A stretch of DNA of 46,911 nt from CAYPJE01 sp964410945 (lineage in GTDB: Bacteria > Fidelibacterota > Marinisomatia > Marinisomatales > TCS56), in assembly GCA_964410945.1 (NCBI GenBank), contig CAYPJE010000024.1, positions 1 to 46,911 of the forward strand. Direction: 5' to 3'. The notes beneath the pieces were generated by a model. The model was not told the DNA's origin, did not search any database, and worked only from the letters and a program-made list of their open reading frames with translations. Both the position numbers and the translations under genes were made by a program. How positions within the stretch are numbered: position 1 is the stretch's first letter; every line of letters begins with the position of its first letter. This document shows, piece after piece, positions 43,562 to 46,911 of this stretch.

Positions 43562-45250
43562 TTAGAGCTTGAACTGACCGACCAGCGCACTCAGGGCTTC
43601 TGTCTCATGTGACAGTTCCTGTGCGGCAGTTGCCATTTGTTGGGCCGAATTCGCTGATTCTTTTGTTACCGTGGAAATTCCTTCCACATTGGCACTGATT
43701 TCCTCAGCGGCAGAACTCTGCTGTTCGGTCGCGGCTGCCACCTGATTCATGACGGCATCGACATTTCCAACAACCTGGATGATTTCCTGCAGTACGATTC
43801 CTGCCTTGGCGGCCAAATCCGCACCGGATTTAACTTCATTCTGTCCACTGTCCATTGCGCCCACGGCGGTGTTGGTACTGCTTTGAATTCCACTGATCAT
43901 TTCAGCGATTTCAGCGGTAGCTTTGGTTGTCCGTTCCGCCAGAACTCGAACTTCGTCGGCAACTACTGCAAATCCACGTCCCTGATCACCGGCTCGCGCC
44001 GCCTCGATATTGGCATTTAATGCCAGTAAATTTGTCTGATCGGCAATATCGTCGATGACTGCGATAATTTTTCCAATTTCTTCTGACTGCTGTCCCAATT
44101 CCTGGATCCGCTGGGCGGAATTCTCAACAGCGTGATTAATACGGTCCATACCTTCAATAGTCTGGTTAACAATTGAACCGCCATCCGAAGCTACCTCAGC
44201 CGCTTTTTTGGCTGAACTGGAGGCAGTATTGGTATTGTTGGATGATTCCAGAATTGTTGCAGCCATCTCTTCGATTGAGGTTGCAACTTCTGAAGTCTGT
44301 GATTGCTGTTCTTCAGCACCCGACGCCAGTTGTTCACTGGAAGCAGAAATTTCTTCTGATGCAGAAGTTACCTGGAGGGCACTGTCGCGAACCTGCGAAA
44401 TAATGGCATGCAGTTTTTCGACAAAAGTATTGAACCAATTAGCGAGGTCGCCAACTTCATCGGTCGATTCGATTGGCAGTCGTTTGGTAAGGTCACCTTC
44501 GCCCTGGGCAATATCCTGAATAGTATCGGTAATTTTAACAATCGGTTTGGCGATTTTCTGTCCCAGATAATAGGCGAATATAAATACTACGATGAATATG
44601 ACTGTTCCCAGGGTGATTGTCCAGAATTGCATCCGGCCGATTGCGCTGCCAACACGTTCTTTGGTGGTATAGTAATCATCCAGATAGGTGCCGGCTCCAA
44701 TGACCCAGTCCCAGGGCTCAAAGTAGGTAATTGCTGCAACTTTGGTTCGGGCTACGTTCTCACCTTTGTTTTTCCAGGGATAATATTCATAATCGATATC
44801 ACCATTTTTCAATCCAGTGGCCTTATTTACAATGGACTGGATAAATGATTTTCCATCAGAGTCCTTCGCACCCCAGATATTCTCTCCATCGCGTTCGCCA
44901 CCCTTGGATATGATATAGTGGCCTTTATCATCTCCTTCGCCACCAAGGACGAAGACATATCCGCTGTTGCCAACAACAGTGCTCATTATAGCTTCACGGA
45001 CACTGGAATCATTGGTTTCGTCCAGGGTCTGGCCGTTCATCTCCAACAAGTCATAAGTGGCAACACATAGATTATACATATCTTGTGTTACTGTCGCTGC
45101 ATTTGCTTTAATCAGATTATCTAATTCTTCGGTTATTTCCTCGTCAACACGGGCTTTCTGGATTACAATATTTACTGACAACACTAATATTGAAAACAGT
45201 GTGGCCAGAGTTGCCAGACTAATAATTTTTATTCGTAGGGATAGTTTCAT
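43562..45250 (-). CDS. Methyl-accepting chemotaxis protein with Cache domain
   Basis: A 562-residue transmembrane chemoreceptor: TM1 (about 10-30), a periplasmic single-Cache domain (about 35-195, with VGNSGYVFVLGG and ITYFEPWDWVIGAGTYLDD), TM2 (about 211-230), HAMP (about 232-285, KPIVKITDTIQDIAQGEGDL) and a signalling hairpin with IADQTNLLALNANIEAARAG and GRGFAVVADEVRVLAERT at its tip. No C-terminal CheR pentapeptide is present (it ends VGQFKL). The AGGA site six bases before ATG 45250 fixes the start. It sits alone, without che genes, between a terminator and a sigma-54-like element. Small organic acids are typical ligands of this Cache type. Confidence 0.93.
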   Translation of the reverse strand: MKLSLRIKIISLATLATLFSILVLSVNIVIQKARVDEEITEELDNLIKANAATVTQDMYNLCVATYDLLEMNGQTLDETNDSSVREAIMSTVVGNSGYVFVLGGEGDDKGHYIISKGGERDGENIWGAKDSDGKSFIQSIVNKATGLKNGDIDYEYYPWKNKGENVARTKVAAITYFEPWDWVIGAGTYLDDYYTTKERVGSAIGRMQFWTITLGTVIFIVVFIFAYYLGQKIAKPIVKITDTIQDIAQGEGDLTKRLPIESTDEVGDLANWFNTFVEKLHAIISQVRDSALQVTSASEEISASSEQLASGAEEQQSQTSEVATSIEEMAATILESSNNTNTASSSAKKAAEVASDGGSIVNQTIEGMDRINHAVENSAQRIQELGQQSEEIGKIIAVIDDIADQTNLLALNANIEAARAGDQGRGFAVVADEVRVLAERTTKATAEIAEMISGIQSSTNTAVGAMDSGQNEVKSGADLAAKAGIVLQEIIQVVGNVDAVMNQVAAATEQQSSAAEEISANVEGISTVTKESANSAQQMATAAQELSHETEALSALVGQFKL

Positions 45251-45347
45251 TGTTTATCCTTTTCTAACTCGACATTCTCCAATTGTACTAGTAGTGGAGT
45301 AACAATCTCTGCTACATTTATGATTGTTCTTACTCATACCATATTTG

Positions 45348-45363
45348 AGCAAATATTGTACCG
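45348..45363 (-). promoter_or_regulatory. Sigma-54-like promoter for the chemoreceptor gene
   Basis: Read on the minus strand: CGGTACAATATTTGCT. GG and GC are ten bases apart, and TTGCT is a perfect -12 element; the -24 part agrees at GG and AC. It is about 100 bases before ATG 45250. Motility and chemotaxis genes are frequent sigma-54 targets. Confidence 0.5.
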
Positions 45364-45407
45364 GAGGGATTAGTTTTTGTATGATTGCTGAAATATTGAT
45401 TTACAGG

Positions 45408-45424
45408 CAGGAAAATTTTTCCTG
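45408..45424. repeat. Short perfect palindrome
   Basis: CAGGAAA and TTTCCTG flank ATT. It is about 45 bases upstream of the candidate chemoreceptor promoter and could be an activator site; nothing else supports a role. Confidence 0.35.
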
Positions 45425-45480
45425 TCGGTGCAGGTATTATTTTCTTAACAGAGCAAAAAGCCGGTAAAAAAATGTAATTA

Positions 45481-45786
45481 ATCAATCCGAGTGAGACAAC
45501 TACTTGAACGGAAACTAATCCCGGGATGGTTATTAATGCCTGGAATAGGTTGCGATAGATGGACTGCAACGCCAACCACAAGGCCAGTCAAATTAGTATA
45601 ATAAGGTAGATTAAATTTATCCGGTTGGTCATCGGTGGTGCCGTTGGTTGCCGTACCTAAGTCAGTTCCTGTCAACACCAGGTTTGTATTAGAGAAATGG
45701 CTGTAAGTACAGTAAATAATAATATGTGTAATAGTATCCGCATTGTTATTGAAATCAAATCTTTGATTGCTAAGATATCTTATCCA
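45481..45786 (-). pseudogene. Possible decayed coding fragment
   Basis: An open frame of about 100 codons on the minus strand reads like real protein, rich in Asn, Thr, Gly and aromatic residues: FDFNNNADTITHIIIY, NTNLVLTGTDLGTATNGTT, DDQPDKFNLPYYTNLTG and VGVAVHLSQPIPGINNHPG. It has no ATG start near its beginning, only an internal GTG at 45678, and no ribosome-binding site. The composition suggests a secreted beta-rich protein. It might be the remnant of a larger gene. I do not recognise the family, and chance openness of the frame is possible. Confidence 0.25.
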
Positions 45787-45910
45787 TTAAAATTAGCTGA
45801 GTGGTGTTATATGTCGGTGTCCGGCATCGTACGCAGTTGATAATGTCACCAGCAAGTTATTTTATAGGAAAGCAGAGTTGATTAACTTCCCGTCGATATT
45901 TTCTTAAAAT

Positions 45911-46723
45911 ATGATTAGTCAAAACCAAAGAAGACCGGAACGTTTATCATTGCCTAATCTGGAAGGTTATGCTGGTATTTCTTTAGATGAAATTGCCGGA
46001 ATTAAGGCCTCTAATCGCAAGGATTCCAAATATATTTTCAATTCCAGGCTATTGCCGAGCCTGCTGGAATGTTTTCAGGATGATTATCTGGTGCTGGAAA
46101 TAGATGGTAAAAGATTATTCCGGTATGATAACCAGTATTTTGATTCGGAAGATTTCCGGCTGTACCTCCAACATCACAATGGGATTCGTCCCCGACATAA
46201 AATCCGTTTTCGTCAGTACCTGGATTCAGGGACATCATATTTCGAGATCAAAACTAAGAATAATAAGGGGCGGACCGAAAAACGCCGATTATTAGTTCCT
46301 CCGTCAATTACCGGATTCTCCGGTAATGAACTGATGGAAGATGACCATCCTGTTTCTATGATAAAGAATATGATAAAAACCAACACAGGATTAATTCCGG
46401 ATGATCTCAGACAAGTGCTGGGGATAGAATTTCTACGGTTCACTCTGGTTGATAAAGCCTTGACTGAACGGGTGACTATTGATAATGAATTGTCCACTAC
46501 TGTCAATGGAAAGGCCGACATCACTTCCGGATTGACAATCGCTGAAATAAAACAGAAAAAATACAGTCCACGTTCGGCATTCATTCAGACTATGCGTAAT
46601 TTCTCCGTTCCGGAGACCAGATTCAGTAAATATTGTCTGGGGATTAACAAGCATTATAAGCTCAAATCAAATCGTTTTAAGCCGCGCTTATTGCGTCTTG
46701 ATAAAATATTAATCAATAATTAG
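45911..46723 (+). CDS. VTC-domain protein (polyphosphate polymerase-like)
   Basis: A 270-residue protein with the VTC fold, a tunnel-shaped triphosphate-binding domain of polyphosphate polymerases. The basic and acidic residues expected along the tunnel appear in order: ASNRKDSKYIF, YFDSEDFRLYLQHHNG, RHKIRFRQYLDSG, FEIKTKNNKGRTEKRR, ALTERVTIDNELS and IAEIKQKKYS. In bacteria this gene is usually next to a DUF4956 membrane protein gene and often a CotH gene; the first is seen 12 bases downstream. It may make polyphosphate or handle another phosphate polymer at the membrane. ATG 45911 has no strong ribosome-binding site. Confidence 0.85.
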   Translation: MISQNQRRPERLSLPNLEGYAGISLDEIAGIKASNRKDSKYIFNSRLLPSLLECFQDDYLVLEIDGKRLFRYDNQYFDSEDFRLYLQHHNGIRPRHKIRFRQYLDSGTSYFEIKTKNNKGRTEKRRLLVPPSITGFSGNELMEDDHPVSMIKNMIKTNTGLIPDDLRQVLGIEFLRFTLVDKALTERVTIDNELSTTVNGKADITSGLTIAEIKQKKYSPRSAFIQTMRNFSVPETRFSKYCLGINKHYKLKSNRFKPRLLRLDKILINN

Positions 46724-46735
46724 CACGGGATTTAT

Positions 46736-46911
46736 ATGGAAAATGTGATTCAATCAGGACCTATGCTTAGTCATTATGGTATAAATATTATAGTGGCGTT
46801 TATATTCATAGTATTGATTTATAACCGTTTTCGAACCCATCAGTTGGGTTATGTTTTTACCTATTTCATGTTTAACACAATTGTATTTTTTGTCAGTTGC
46901 CTGTTGAGCGC
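46736..46911 (+). CDS. DUF4956 membrane protein, truncated by window end
   Basis: The first 58 codons of a membrane protein that runs off the right edge. The visible part has one hydrophobic segment (IIVAFIFIVLIYNRF) followed by LGYVFTYFMFNTIVFFVSCL, the characteristic opening of DUF4956 proteins. ATG 46736 follows a GGGA site and lies 12 bases after the VTC gene, the usual partner. In other genomes the pair is thought to form a membrane complex with the VTC domain on the cytoplasmic side; the function is not settled. Confidence 0.82.
   Translation, partial: MENVIQSGPMLSHYGINIIVAFIFIVLIYNRFRTHQLGYVFTYFMFNTIVFFVSCLLS

Larger units (their letters stand above)
45251..45910. other. Long gene-poor interval
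   Basis: This 660-base stretch lies upstream of the chemoreceptor gene (leftward) and of the VTC gene (rightward). It contains the sigma-54-like element at 45348-45363, a short palindrome at 45408-45424 and a protein-like open frame at 45481-45786 on the minus strand. I see no RNA gene, and no clear promoter for the VTC gene. Confidence 0.55.

Overview
The window looks like a chromosomal segment of a Gram-negative, motile bacterium. An outer-membrane beta-barrel receptor with a carboxypeptidase-like N-terminal domain, a VTC/DUF4956 pair, CsrA, a chemoreceptor and many hybrid histidine kinases together point to the FCB superphylum or a neighbour (Calditrichota, KSB1, Marinimicrobia or Zixibacteria type). 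That placement is inference; no rRNA or other marker gene is present. The genetic code is standard, with TGA used as an ordinary stop. Base composition is moderate and mosaic.

Positions 1-1000: the end of a csrA-like gene, open to the left edge, translationally coupled to a TPR protein and followed by two hairpins. Positions 1091-27939: about twenty same-strand genes, almost all overlapping by a few bases or separated by fewer than 45 bases, forming a very long glycan-assembly operon. The one real gap (8862-9122) carries palindromic repeats. The operon encodes a TPR-polyprenyl-phosphate glycosyltransferase, an asparagine synthase-type amidotransferase, a double GT4 protein, sulfotransferase modules (one alone, one fused to a GT-B-like domain, one putative module fused to GT2), SAM methyltransferases (one interrupted by an in-frame TGA), an FkbM methyltransferase, a GT75 homologue (UDP-arabinopyranose mutase / reversibly glycosylated protein family), a GDP-mannose 3,5-epimerase with all catalytic residues, a GT4, a GT-C/GT2/TPR three-part protein, a GT9 protein, a cyclic-nucleotide-binding regulator, and a pair of SunS-like GT2 proteins of which one has lost its DxD site. 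It ends in a hybrid sensor kinase. The likely product is a sulfated, methylated glycan. Because csrA commonly lies next to flagellin genes, a flagellin-glycosylation role is possible, but no flagellin is visible.

Positions 27936-40982: a signalling region with five histidine kinases or hybrids (counting the one at 26059), a Rcp1-like response regulator, and a MinD/FlhG-like ATPase overlapping a membrane-anchored M23 peptidase gene. Several of these genes have upstream sigma-54-like -24/-12 elements, including a divergent pair around a perfect palindrome. A composite palindromic repeat region (38483-38712) sits next to a DUF6901-like protein gene.

Positions 40993-46911: an outer-membrane receptor, a Cache-domain chemoreceptor with a very strong terminator, a 660-base stretch holding a possible decayed coding fragment, then a VTC-domain protein and a truncated DUF4956 membrane protein.
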